DNA from: Posidonia oceanica
Lineage: Eukaryota; Streptophyta; Magnoliopsida; Alismatales; Posidoniaceae
DNA: 64,000 nucleotides
Assembly (NCBI GenBank): GCA_037176725.1
Contig: JAZBRS010000029.1
Location: 44,960,001-45,024,000, forward strand
Direction of reading: 5' to 3'
Part shown: piece after piece, positions 52,073-63,600 of the stretch
Layout: each line of letters begins with the position of its first letter
Position numbering within the stretch: position 1 is the stretch's first letter
The notes under the pieces: generated by a model
What the model was told of the DNA's origin: nothing
Database searches by the model: none
The model's input: only the letters and a program-made list of their open reading frames with translations
Program-made: the position numbers and the translations under genes

Positions 52073-53480
52073 CCTACAGCCCCTCTTATGCTCGCTACAC
52101 GTGCTCTCGTGGTTGTTAACCTAACCCGGGACTCCCATCGCGTACCTTATAGTACGCCACAGAAATGTGCGCAGAAGTGATGCGATCGGGGAGGGTCTAC
52201 AAGCCCCCAGCACTAGTGGTTAGGCCTAGTCGCTCAGAGCCTACAGTACCTTCACCCTCAGGTCAACCTATAGCACCTCCACCATCTAGCCAACCCATTG
52301 TGCCTACCACATCAGAGCCTGCTGCCAAAACCCCTACTCCTACCACCAAAAAGGGCCAGCCCAAGGCCGATATTACTTCCCAATGAAGAAGGTTAGAGCC
52401 GATATATCCATTTGGGACCTTATACACACTTCAGCCGAACACCGCGAGGCTTTCCTTCGCGTGTTCCAAGCCGCCCATGTGTCCCAAGCCATAGAACCTA
52501 TAGCGTTGGAAAGCATGGTCGGGATGATTGCGGAGCCCCAGGTCATCACTTTCACAAGTGATGAGTTGCCCTTGGCGGGGATTAATCATAACCAACCCTT
52601 GTTCGTCACGGTACAAGTCAAAAACTTTTGCATTCCCCTTGGCTAGTCAATAATGGGTCAGGCCTTAACGTCTGTCCCTTGTGAACAGCAACAAAGCTTG
52701 GATTCAAAGCCGAGGACATTACTCTGGCTGTAAAGGGAATGACAGCTTTTGATAATACCCACCATGACGCTCTAGGGATCTTAATTATTCCTCTCATCAT
52801 TGGCCCGATCACTTTCGATGTGGAATTCTACGTCATTGACTTGGAGCCTAACTTCAATTTTCTGCCTGGGCGCCCTTGGCTCCACAAGCATCAGGTGCTC
52901 CCCTCGACCCTCCATCGCATGATAAAGTTTCGCCAAGGCGATGATGTCATCGTCGTCATGGCGGAGAATTTTGAAAAGCAGTGGATCGAGGCAGTTTCCT
53001 CTGTCTCTTCATAGACTGTCCCCTTTGACCCTGAACTCTCAGATGCTTTATACCGCGTTAATCGGTGCGAGCCGGTTAACTTTATAATCGGTCCCCTTGA
53101 ACGTGTCAACTCCTTGGCCGTTCATAATAATCCTTTCCAGATGGTCGTAAACGTCTGTCACAGGTGGGGTTACGTCAAGGGGACGCCGTTCGGGCGACAT
53201 GGCCAGGGAATCTCTGAGCCGATCACGGCAGAGGAGCGAAGAGACAACGAGGGTCTCGGATACGACCTGCTGGCCGATAAAAGTAAACACCCGTAATCGT
53301 AGAATCGGAAGATGGCTATTCCTCGGGACCTCGCTAACTTCACCAGTGCAGGTACCCTGGATTCAAGCGGTAATCAGGCCATAGCACAACCGGAGTCGCG
53401 CCAAAGCCTCTCGCTGTCGACGGAAGAATGGGTCTGCATCGAGGACTACTACTCGGATGAGGAGCAGTCTGGCATAGTAG
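52073..53480 (+). pseudogene. gag: A gag C-terminus, protease and G-patch, decayed
   Basis: Resumes at a point matching B 41578 (LATRALVVVNLTRDSHRVPY), then passes through at least two frame changes. The segment 52383-52646 (ISIWDLIHTSAEH...) is well kept. The protease active-site Asp is replaced by Asn (52649-52651, VNNGSG), with a frame change just before it and a TGA just after it. GRPWLHKHQ near 52870 and GTPFGRHGQG near 53180 mark the protease end and G-patch. It ends IEDYYSDEEQSG near 53470. Inactive by any reading. Confidence 0.8.
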
Positions 53481-54388
53481 GGGCAGCCTAAACCTACAGT
53501 GAAGTCCAATTTGGCATGGCAGCTTCTCGATCAGTGTGTTTGGCCCTTCCCTCCACAGAACATGAGGTAGCAAATGTGACAGGCCCTTTTGCAGAATTGA
53601 CAGTCTCTAATCCTCCTGCAGTCTCATCAGCGCCACAAGCACCAGCGACGGCAGCAGCTCAAAAGTCAGGGACACCCCTTCAGGCACGGTTAGCCAGTCT
53701 GCCTGCAGTCGTAGTCGCATCAGTACTGCCATCACCCTCTCTAGAGGATCAGTCAGCCAGTTCAGCCAGCAGCGCGACTCGGCTCACTTCAACAGCCGCA
53801 TCACAGAGAATGCAGTTGGCATTGTCAGGCATACATCTTCCTGTCGAAAAACAGCAAACCTCATGGCAGGCGCCCATGGCATCAAGGGCCGCACACTCAC
53901 TGTCACTACCAGATACAAGGGTCCTGTCGAGCAGCACAGCCTCCAGGCCATCGGTCCCTTAGAAGAACAGCTTTGCCTACCCTCTAGTTGCAACAGTGAC
54001 TTTGGCGGCACACCCTTCAGTGGCCCCGCCGGCCAATCTGTTTGGATCTCTGATCACGAAGCCACCGTGATCAGGCGTGCCCTCGGGCCCACCAGGGAAA
54101 GCACCCAGAGTAGTCATGCATTTGGCAGTCGGGCCAGAGCCAGAGGCCCACGGCGCCTACTACGTCGCCTCTCCCTCAGATGAGGAAGAAGGAGTAGCTG
54201 CAGAGGCCCAGGTCGACCTGAGGATGGGAGACTTAGAGCTATTGTTCCAGGAACAACTCAAGTCGTTGAAAGAAGACCTAGCGGAGTACCAGGCGGCAAA
54301 GAAGGGGAAAACCGTGGCAACGGGCCCCTCCCCACGAAAGGACCATGCTTCTATCATGGTCATTGAAGAAGAATCAACAACAGCAGCT
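53481..54388 (+). pseudogene. A linker between protease and RT, first half
   Basis: Ser/Ala/Pro-rich, alignable with B 40086-39300. Recognisable parts are LPAVVVASVLPSPSLE (near 53700) and AYYVASPSDEEEGV (54155-54196). Cut by solo LTR C at 54389; the last five bases, GCAGC, are the target duplication. Confidence 0.65.
54384..54388. other. Target-site duplication of C, left
   Basis: GCAGC, identical to 60158-60162. Confidence 0.85.
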
Positions 54389-54690
54389 GTAGCGATCCCG
54401 TGAGTTCGCGATCATCCGTGGACGTTGCCAGAGCTCGCGTGCACCGATCGGAAATCAGGTTCACTATTAGCAGGTGATTCGAGGAGGAAACTTGACTCAA
54501 AACACCAAAAGAAGGGGGGAAAAACAGAAAGATAAGACAAATCAGAGTCACCACCTAGTCTATTAAGTTGGGAGACGAGGAAAATCGAGGAAATACAGGA
54601 AAACAAGCAGATGGATGCAATGTTATGCAAAATGAATGACTCATGCCAAGGATAAGGGTAAAATGGTCATTGCGTGTCCAGAGAAAGGGT

Positions 54691-54760
54691 AAGGACTCCT
54701 GTTACGTGCAGGGAAGGTATTAGGCACCCCTGACACGCCTGGAATCGGTCTTTCTTGGCT
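54691..54760 (-). promoter_or_regulatory. Conserved LTR block (C copy)
   Basis: GGTATTAGGCACC at 54716-54728, with one stem base changed. Confidence 0.55.
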
Positions 54761-54990
54761 ATTCTCGCTCGCATTTACAAGATATAAGGGATGATTGCCT
54801 CACTACACGTCCAAGGGACGAGGGATGCTATACCTATGCTATGGGTGCTCAGATGAATGCCTAAATGCTTAAATGCCTAAATGCCATGTATGCTGAAATA
54901 ATCATGCGCGAATACATGCTCTAAGTGTTGTGATGCGCGGAAAGAAAATAAACGTGCGATCTATGTGCTCAGCTATGCTGTCAACGTTCC

Positions 54991-55011
54991 GAATAGGGCG
55001 AGCCTTGATTC
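54991..55011 (-). promoter_or_regulatory. LTR hairpin (C copy)
   Basis: GAAT..ATTC outer stem, where E2 has GAAC..GTTC; the inner part is AGGGC/GCCTT. Confidence 0.5.
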
Positions 55012-55369
55012 GTAAGAACTACTGGCAGTAAACATCACTGCGCTAATGCAAATGCAGGTGATAAAACAAAACGCCGGTAAAACCACACAATGCAAGTGTG
55101 CGACATGCAAAGGGGAAACAAAACAGAAGCGATAAATCATGCAAGGCGAATGTAGAACAAATCGTCAAGTATAAAGCCATGCAATGCAAGTGTGAAACAA
55201 GCAAAGGGGAAACAAAACAGGGTCGGAAAACCCTAATCTGTATGCACGAGAAAACAGGCTGTGGAAACGATGTATGCGGTGCAAGCGGTAAGGTCCTAAG
55301 TGATATGCAATGATGCGAAGATGTAATGCATGCAAGAATGCAAAAGATGGGGACCTAAGTGTGATTAAA

Positions 55370-55840
55370 GTAAATGCAGGGACCTAAGTGCAAATGGAGT
55401 AGATGCAACGGCTAAATGGTAATTAGAGTGAATGCAAGGGCTAAGATGCAATTAGAATGAATGTAGGGGCCTAGATGCGAATTAAAATAAATGCAGGGGT
55501 CTGAATGCAAATTAAAATAAATGCAGGGGCCTAATATGCAAGTAGAGTGAATGTAGGAGCCTAAATGCAAATTAAAATAAATGCAGGGGTTAATATGCAA
55601 TTGGAGTGAGTGTAAGGGCTAAAAATGCAATTAGAATAAATGCAAGGGCCTGAATGCAAATTAAAATAAATGCAAGGACCTAATATGCAAGTAGAGTGAA
55701 TGTAGGGGCCTAAATGCAAATTAAAATAAATACAGGGGTTAATATGCAATTGGAGTGAGTGTAAGGGCTAAAAATGCAATTAGAATAAATGCAGGGGCCT
55801 AAACGCAAATCAAAATAAATGTAGGGGGGTAAATGCAAAT
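55370..55840 (-). repeat. Tandem ATGCAA repeats with 149-bp higher-order period
   Basis: Units of about 30-36 bp such as AAATGCAAATTAAAATAAAT followed by GCAGGGGCCTA. A longer period of 149 bp is seen by comparing 55531 onward with 55680 onward, nearly identical over the whole period. Confidence 0.8.
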
Positions 55841-57807
55841 TAATGCAACACTACAGAAACAGCAATGCAGTGATTTAAATGCTTAATTAAATGATTAAAT
55901 GCATGAAAGAGGATCTATGTGTGAACATGCAAATCTACAAGATTTAAGAGTAATGCAAAATGATTCAAATGCGTACTTAGGTGATAAAATGCATGAAGGA
56001 GGACCTATGTGCAATTATGCATAGTTATTGGACCTAATTGTAAAATGGCTGCAAATGCAATGTGGTTGTAAAAACTATTTAAATGAAATGCAATGCATGA
56101 AGGACCTAAAAGTAATAAAAACTATACTACAGGATTAAATGCTATTGCCATGATATTCTAAAATATGAAATAAATGGAATGTAATGCAAAAATGGACCTA
56201 AATGCGATAAAAATATAATGTAGGACTTAACAGTAAGGAAATAAAGATGCAATGCAAGCAACTACATGACCTGTATGCAAAATAACTAAAATGCAGGACT
56301 TAAACATAATGTAATAAAGTTTTAAAAACTATTTAAATGAAATGCATGAACTGTGGAGGACTGATATGTAAATAAAATAAATACAGGGGCTAAAATGCAA
56401 TGTAATAAGGAAAACATGTGATTTAAATGATTTTTAACAACTGAAGGTGGACTAAAGTGCAAATAAAACTAAACAGAGGGCTTAAATGCAATGTGATATG
56501 ATAAAATGCAGATTAAATGATTTCTATGTATCAACAGAGGACTTAAGTGTAAATAAAATAAATGGCTGGAGTTAAATGTAATGTAATAAGATAAAAACAA
56601 GCATTTAAATGATATTAATCAACTGCAGGACTTGATTGTAATAAAAATAAATTGCTAGACTGAAAATAAATGGCATCAAACATTTTTTAAACTACAGTAG
56701 GACTGAAATGTAATAAAAATAAATAACAGAAGTTAAATGTAATGCAATAAAGTTTAATTCAAACATTAAATAAAACTTAAACTACAGCTGGACCTAAATG
56801 TAATAAAAATAACTGAACAGAACTAAATGCAATGCAATGCAAACTTACTAAGCTAAAGGAAAAATAAACGAAAACCTAAACTAATGTGATTAAAAAATGC
56901 GGATGAATAGTGGCAGCCGCCTGCTCGCTGGGGAAGAAGCTCTACACCGGCGCTCCAGGGGGCAGCGCGGCACGGGCGAAGCTCGAGGAGGTGCGGCACG
57001 GTCCGGCGGAGGTGCGGCGAGGTCCAGTGGAGTGGCGGGCGGCCTGGCGCGCTGCGGCGAGTTCTGTTGCACCGGCGACTGTTGTCGGGGAAGAAGGTAG
57101 CTCTGGCGAGATGGGAACGGCGCCATAGAGCTCGAAACGCGCAAACAAATATATGGGGAGCAAGAGGGGAGTGAGGCGGAGTTGGTGGAGGAGCTTGTTA
57201 CCTGTTGGAGCGTGTGGAGGCGTCCGGCGAGGTCGGGTGGTTTCTGTGATGGCGTTGCGAGGCGGAGGAGGCTCCGGAGGCGGCGGTGGTGCGCAGGAGG
57301 GGCCTGGATGAGATCATGGAGGCGCAGAGGAGGTTTGGGAGGTGACAGTGGTCCTTCTCCTCCCCTTTGCATGTGGGTGGCCGGAGTGGGTGCAAATGCG
57401 ATAATTCTCTCTCCTCTCTCTCTCTCTATGGCTCTCACCGGTGATGGCTCTTGCAGGTGGACTCGTGGGTGGCTCCTGGAGGTGGAGAGCGATGGACGAA
57501 AGTCGTGGAAGCAAGGGAGAGGGATGGGCAGGAGAACGTGTGGTGCAGTTAGGTTTAGAGGAGGATTATCGTTTTCTCTCTCTTTTGTTATCCTCTCCTC
57601 TCGCCGGTGAAGGCTCTTGTAGGTGGGCTCGTGGGTGGCTCCTGGAGGTGGAGAACGATGGAAGAACGCAAGGGAGAGGAGCTGGCTGGAGGAGGAAGGT
57701 GGTCGGCTGTTAGGTTTAGGTTTTTCTTCCTCACTCTCTCTTCCATTTTTTTTTCTTCTTCTTCTCCGCTTAGGTTATCCCCCCTCTCTCTCCTAGGGCT
57801 GCTAGGG

Positions 57808-57815
57808 TTTTATAT
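57808..57815 (-). promoter_or_regulatory. Candidate TATA box and telo-box of C LTR
   Basis: The minus strand reads ATATAAAACCCTAGCAG. TATAAA overlaps a telo-box (AAACCCTA) and is followed by GAGAGAGAGG and the GC-rich domain, the expected layout of a U3/R boundary. Confidence 0.5.
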
Positions 57816-58059
57816 CGGTGGGGAGGCGATGAGGGCCACTGGATGAGGGTGAGATGGAGGCAATGGGATTAGGGTTTAGGCTTCCAAGTGGGGATGGGAT
57901 TAGGGTTTTAGGTTTCTTTGGGTTTTGAATGGCACTAGGGTTTGGGTGAATGCATGGGTTTAGGTTTTGGTTTTTTAGTGGAATTAGGGTTTTGGGTTTG
58001 AATGCATGAGTTTAGGTTTTTTTTTTGTTTTTTTCTTGAATGGCATTTGGGACTTTTTG

Positions 58060-58470
58060 GTTTGAATGCATGGGTTTAGGGTTTTAGGGTTTAGGGTTTG
58101 CATGGGATATTGGTTTAGGGTTTGGATGTGATGGGTTTTGAAAGAAACATGGGTTTAGGGTTTGAAAGGAATGGGTTTAGTGCGGCTTTGGGTTTAACTA
58201 GGATTTGAAATGGGATTAGGGTTTAGGGTTTGAGAATAAATGGGAAATTAGGGTTTAGTGGGTTTGATGGTTTGTGTTGGATTTAAAGGTTTAAGGGAAT
58301 AAAAGGGTTTTGAATTTAATGGGCTGATGTGGGCCTAATGAAGTTGGGTTGTGGGCCTTGAGTTCAATGGGTTTGATTGGGCTTGGTCGTGGGCCAAAGG
58401 TGGGCTTAATGGGCTTAGGGTTTGAGGTTTAGGGTTTAGGGTTTAGGGTTTTAGAGTTTTGGGTGTTGGG
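58060..58470 (-). repeat. Telomere-like TTTAGGG-rich tract in C U3
   Basis: Degenerate TTTAGGG and GGGTTTAGGGTT units on the plus strand, continuing after the LINE to about 60080. The LINE is inserted in this tract. Confidence 0.7.
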
Positions 58471-58473
58471 TTT

Positions 58474-59957
58474 TTTTTTTTTTATTCAAAGCATAATCTT
58501 CATTCAAACAAAAAAGATTACAACGAGACTAGTTGAGTACACAACCATACACTCAACAGTCTCGAAAAGCCAAAAGCAACAACAAGATAACAAAAGCAAA
58601 GAACAAATCAAGTAGAATCGGCATCCAGATCCATAAAGGATGGGAGCTTGCTTTGCTTGATAGACCTTAAACGACCTGACCTACGCGGGCTTCCAGGGGG
58701 AACCAAATCAGAGTAATCCTTCCTTTTATGCTTCCTTCTATGTTTTCCAACCTTAGTATAGTCAACTGTATAATAAATAGCATCAACACTAAGTGCCTCC
58801 TCACTTAATTCTGGTTGTTCCTCCTCTATGGGTTCTTCATACCCTTCAGAATCCTCCCAACTAAAGGATGGTTCCTGGTCCAAAATGGTAGAAATTTCCT
58901 TGGAATCCATTACCGCTGTTATTTCATCAGAGGCATAATTAGAATCCCTAAGATCCTGGTGTAGAGCCAACAGACTTTTAGCTTTACCTTCACCTAAGAT
59001 TTTCAACTTGCCAGCAGTAGAATGGAACTTGGATTTGTCAGACTTATACATAGAGGTAATTAATTGAGACCAACGATCAAGGGCAGCTTGCCTCCGGGCT
59101 TCCTTCTCCACAAAATGCTACAGACTGTCCTCCACCAAATGCTGGGCTGCAGCTGTCGATCCAGCCCCAACCAACAGTCCCAAAGTGGCAGCATCAGTCT
59201 TGGTGACCTCAGGACCAAGAGCCTCTAAAGATCCATCCAGACCACCCATAGTGAAGAAGTCTTCAGCCCTATCCGAGCCCAAAGGTTCCTCCACAAAACT
59301 GCTGCTCCCCAAAGCATCAGATGCAGCAAGTTGGTTCAACTCCAGATCAGCATTTAGCCCCTCAGCAGGAGCAGGAGATAGAGGTGCTTCCATGTTCAAT
59401 ACACATGATTCAAAATGAACTTTCTTCTCCTCTTTCTTGCCACCGCCCTTATAATCTTTCTTGTTCACTTGAAGCCCAGCTCTAGCAGAAGCCATCGGGG
59501 TCTTTGGTGCAAAAAAGGATTTGTCTACCCACTCCTTGGTTGAAACATCCCCTGATGTAAGCAATGCCTTCCCTTTGGGGCAGCCATCTTCTACATGGCC
59601 AAAGATGGCGCATTTGTGACAAAAGAGGGGGAGGGATCCATCTGGTATTACCACCTTTTGAGCAAATAATTCCCCTCCATTGTCAATCCATAAATGCTTA
59701 GGAAGTGGCTTTGAGAAATCCACTTCAACACAAACCCGAGTCACCCCCGGCCTAGTGAATTCCATGGCATCCTTATCAGCACACAGAAACTTCCCCACCA
59801 TACCAGCTAAGGATTGCAAAGCCCTAGGGGATTGAAGGTGAGCGCGCAAGTAAGGGAATTCCACCCAAATCGGAGCACAAGTGGATTCCACCCTTGGAGT
59901 AAACCTTGGGGACCACCTGGACACCAACATCAGCTTCCCAGCAACCTTCCACCCCTA
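58474..59957 (-). mobile_element. 5'-truncated LINE-type retrocopy
   Basis: On the minus strand it ends in a poly-A run (the plus strand begins with T at 58474-58483) and is flanked by GGTGTTGGGTTT at 58462-58473 and 59958-59969. Poly-A tail, 12-bp duplication and 5' truncation are hallmarks of target-primed reverse transcription. It encodes only a zinc-knuckle protein and no endonuclease or reverse transcriptase. Confidence 0.8.
58608..59930 (-). pseudogene. LINE ORF1-like protein (DUF4283 end plus CCHC knuckle)
   Basis: One frame of about 440 codons broken by a single TAG at 59118-59120. It begins inside a DUF4283-like region (MLVSRWSPRFTP, VWVEFPYL-type text, VCVEVDFSKPLPKHLWID), followed by a CCHC knuckle CHKCAIFGHVEDGC near residues 105-118, then an acidic, low-complexity tail with a basic end (KHRRKHKRKDYSD) and SFMDLDADST before the true stop at 58608. 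Proteins of this kind are ORF1 of plant L1-like elements (RNA-binding) and some host paralogues. The 3' end directly after ORF1, without ORF2, is unusual: either a nonautonomous derivative or a retrocopy of a domesticated gene. Confidence 0.7.
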
Positions 59958-60157
59958 GGTGTTGGGTTTAGGGTTTAGTGTTTTGGGTGTCGGGTTTAGG
60001 GTTTATGGTTTTGGGTGTTGGGTTTAGGATTTAGGGTTTAGGTTTTAGGGTTTTGGGTGTTGGGTTTTAGGTTTTGGGATTTGGGATGGTTGTGGTTTGG
60101 GATTTGAGTCCACCAGAGAAGAGCCATTAATGTAGGAGTCAAATTGGGGTGTCTACA

Positions 60158-60162
60158 GCAGC
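60158..60162. other. Target-site duplication of C, right
   Basis: GCAGC, identical to 54384-54388. Confidence 0.85.
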
Positions 60163-60690
60163 CCCCACCAGACTAGATGAGTTGATCACTCTGCAGCCAT
60201 AGGGCGGGTCTAGGTGGTCTGTGCGGCACATGCCCCACTCAAGCAATGTAGCTAGCAGCACTCTAAGCAGCTGCTAGTTTGGCATACCCCCTGCAAGCAC
60301 AATAGAAAATGTGGAGGAGGACGCACCAGCAGCACAGGCAGTAGCAGAGACAGAATTGGCAGCGTAGATACTTGTAGAATCAGTAGTAGAGTTAGCAGGG
60401 CTAGCAGAGCCAGCAACAGCAGAGTGGACAAAGCAGACAGAGGAGGTTGCCAGGACAGAGGTCGCGCACCGAGGATATAGAAACACTTGAGTAAGCGTGA
60501 CCATCCTGAAGCGTCACCAGGGCCAAGCGGCGGAACATCTGCACTCCTTTGATGTCATAGACCCCACTTTTGAGAAGGAGATCCTCTTAGAACTTATTAC
60601 GTATGGAGAGGAGGATGATGCAGGCGAGGATGAGAATGACGAACCATTGCCCGAGTTCCGGCCCTATGACGACGATCCAGAAGGCCCCAA
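60163..60690 (+). pseudogene. A linker between protease and RT, second half
   Basis: Continues the linker after C: the LDELITL region near 60175, the GIPPAS region near 60285, VSVTILKRHQGQAAEHLHSF (60490-60552) and LPEFRPYDDD (60645-60675). It contains at least three in-frame stops before 60490. It aligns with B 39250-38690. Confidence 0.65.
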
Positions 60691-63600
60691 CCTCCATGTT
60701 GAAGAAGAAACAGAGGTTGTTAATATCGGCACAGCTGAAGAAGTTAGAGAGGTCCATATCAGCACACATCTGTCGCCCCAGGCTAGAGCAGAGTTCATTG
60801 CATTCTTGAAGGAGTATGCGGATGTCTTCGCCTAGAGCTACGAGGATATAGTTGGCCTCAACGTCGAGATAGTGGTGCACAACCTGCCCTTGAATCCAGA
60901 TGCCAAGCTAGTAAAGCAGAAACTAAGAAGATGGCGACCGCAGTGGTTGCTCATGATCAAAGAGGAGATAATGAAGTAGCACAATGTCAACTTTCTGAAG
61001 GTTGTCCTTTACCCTGAGTGGCTTGCCAATGTTGTGCCAGTGCCCAAGAAGGATGGCCGAGTCCGGATGTGCATCGACTACAGGGACCTGAACAAGGAGA
61101 GTTCCAAGGACGATTTCCCATTGCCCCACATTGACGTCCTAGTCGACAACACGGCAGGCCACAAGATGCTATCCTTTATGGACGGCTTCTCTAGCTACAA
61201 TCAAATCAAGATGGCAGAAGACGATATGGAGAAGACATCATTCATCACCCCTTGGGGGGTCTTCTACTACCAAGTTATGCCATTTGGGCTGAAGAATGCT
61301 GGTGCAACCTATTAGAGGGCCATGACTGCACTTTTCCACGACCTCATGCACCAAGAAGTTGAGGTTTACATGGATGATATGATTGCTAAGACCAAAGAGC
61401 TTGAAGATCACCTTGCATGTCTGAAGAAGCTCTTTGACCGACTGAGAAAATATAAGCTGCAGCTCAACCCTAGTAAATGCGTTTTCGGGGTATCTTCTGG
61501 CAAACTCCTAGGCTACATTGTTAGCCCGAGAGGGATTGAGGTGGACTCGATGAAGGCAAAAGCCATCATGGACATGCCACCCCCAAGGACTGGAAAGGAG
61601 GTCAGGGGCTTGCTAGGGCGTTTACAATATATCAGTCGCTTTATTGCACGGCTTATGCCCATCTACGAGCCAATATTCAAGCTCCTAAAGAAGAATGCAT
61701 AGATTGATTGGAGCGAGGAGTGCCAGGCTGCATTTGACAAGATCAAGCAGCTATTGATCAAGCCTCCTGTCTTAGTTCCTCCCACGCCGGGGAGACCTCT
61801 GCTTCTCTACCTTTCTACCATGCAGCATTCCATGGGCGCCGTCTTGGGCCAACATGACGAGTTGGGTAGGAAGGAGCGCACCATTTATTACCTGAGCAAG
61901 AAGTTCAATGAATGCGAGGCCAGGTACAGCACAATAGAGAAGACCCGCCTATCTCTTGTCTAGGCTGCACAGAAATTAAGGTATTATATGATGGCATACC
62001 CATTTCAGCTCTTGTGCCGGCATGATCCTATCAAGTTCCTCTTCCAAAAGCCGGCCATGGTGGGCAGATGTGTTAAGTGGCAAGTGCTGCTGTCTCAATA
62101 CAACATCACCTTTGTCACTCAGAAGTCCATGAAGGGCCAAGCCATGGCAGATCATCTTGCTGATTTCCCTCTACCTGAATACCAGCCACTCCAGACACAG
62201 TTCCCAGACGAGGACATTCTTTTTGCAATGGAGGACTCTGAGGAGAAAGACCCTGAAGATCAAGAGCAGTGACAGTTGTACTTTGATGGTGCCATCAACA
62301 AGAAGGGCCGAGGCGTTGGCGCAGTGCTGACAATGCCTCAAGGACAGATGATTCTCTTGGGGAGGAAGCTGACTTTCAAGTGCACCAACAATGAAGCAGA
62401 ATCTGAGGCGTGCATCTTGGGACTGAAAGTCGCCCTTGAGCATGAGGCGCTGAAGCTGCATGTGCACGGCGATGCCATGTTAGTTATCTCTCAAGTGAAT
62501 GGTGACTGGAAGACAAAGGACCCAAAACTTGTGCCATATCATGAACACCTGCTGAAGCTGATAGAAGAATTCGAGAGCATCTGCTTCACATACATGAACA
62601 GAGCAAGGAACGCATATGCAGATGCACTGGCCACCCTGGCATTCTGGCTCAACATACCTGAAGACAGCACGGTGGATGTATCAGTTACCTGCATAGAGCA
62701 GCCTGCGCATTGCATGAACATAGAAGAGGCAGATCCCACAGAAGAGCAACCTTGGTATTATGATATAAAAGCTTTCCTGAAATCTGGTAGCCCTCTGCCT
62801 GGCACCTCAGCAGCAGATAGAAGATCCTTGGTGTGTCTGGCGTCGAAGTATGTTTTAAGGGCCGGGCAGCTGTACAGAAGGTTATACAATCAAATGCTAT
62901 TACGCTGCCTGAACAAATCGGAGGCTGACATGCTGATGCTTCAAGTACATGCAGGGACCTACGACCCGCATATGAACGGCGTCCTCCTGGCCAAGAAGAT
63001 CATGCTCCAAGGCTATTTCTGGTTGACCATGGAAGCAGACTGCTGCCGGTTTGTGCAGAGATACCACAACTGCCAGATCCACGGCAACTTCATTCACGCT
63101 CCCCCACAACAGCCACACAACATGTCATCGCCATGGCCCTTCTCCACCTGGGGGATTGACGTCATTAGCGCAATACATCCCGCTGTTTCAAATGGTCATC
63201 GCTACATTCTGGTAGCGATAGACTACTTTACTAAGTGGGTGGAAGCAGCCTCCTATAAGACAGTCACCGCTGTGGCGACGGAGAAATTTATCAGAAACAA
63301 CATCGTTGCCCGGTATGGGGTCCCGCACTCTATCATCTCTGACAACGGCTCAAACTTCATCGCAAAGAGGATGAAGGAGTACTTGCAAAATCTCCAGATC
63401 AAGCATCACAAGTCCTCACCCTATCGACCGCAGATGAATGGAGCAGTGGAGTCTGCCAATAAGAATATTGTGAAGATCATCAAGAAGATGGCAGAAACCC
63501 ACAAGGACTGGCTTGACAAGCTCCCATACGCACTCTGGGCATACAAGACATCAGTCCGGACCTCCACAGGAATCACCCCGTACTCTCTAGTGTACGGCAT

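Larger units (their letters stand above)
54389..60157 (-). mobile_element. C: solo LTR, 5.8 kb including a LINE insertion
   Basis: Ends TGTAGACACCCC (60157) and GGGATCGCTACA (54389), flanked by GCAGC on both sides, with no internal region: a solo LTR from LTR-LTR recombination. Without the 1.48-kb LINE the LTR is about 4.3 kb. It shares the block (54691-54760), hairpin (54991-55011), ATGCAA-rich stretch (55260-56880), GC-rich domain (56895-57710) with CAACAG|GTAAC near 57200, a TATA box and telomere-like U3. Confidence 0.9.

Noticed and set aside
53516..54183. A separate Ser/Ala-rich gene in A
   Set aside because: It aligns with the B linker between protease and RT and is cut by a mapped insertion.
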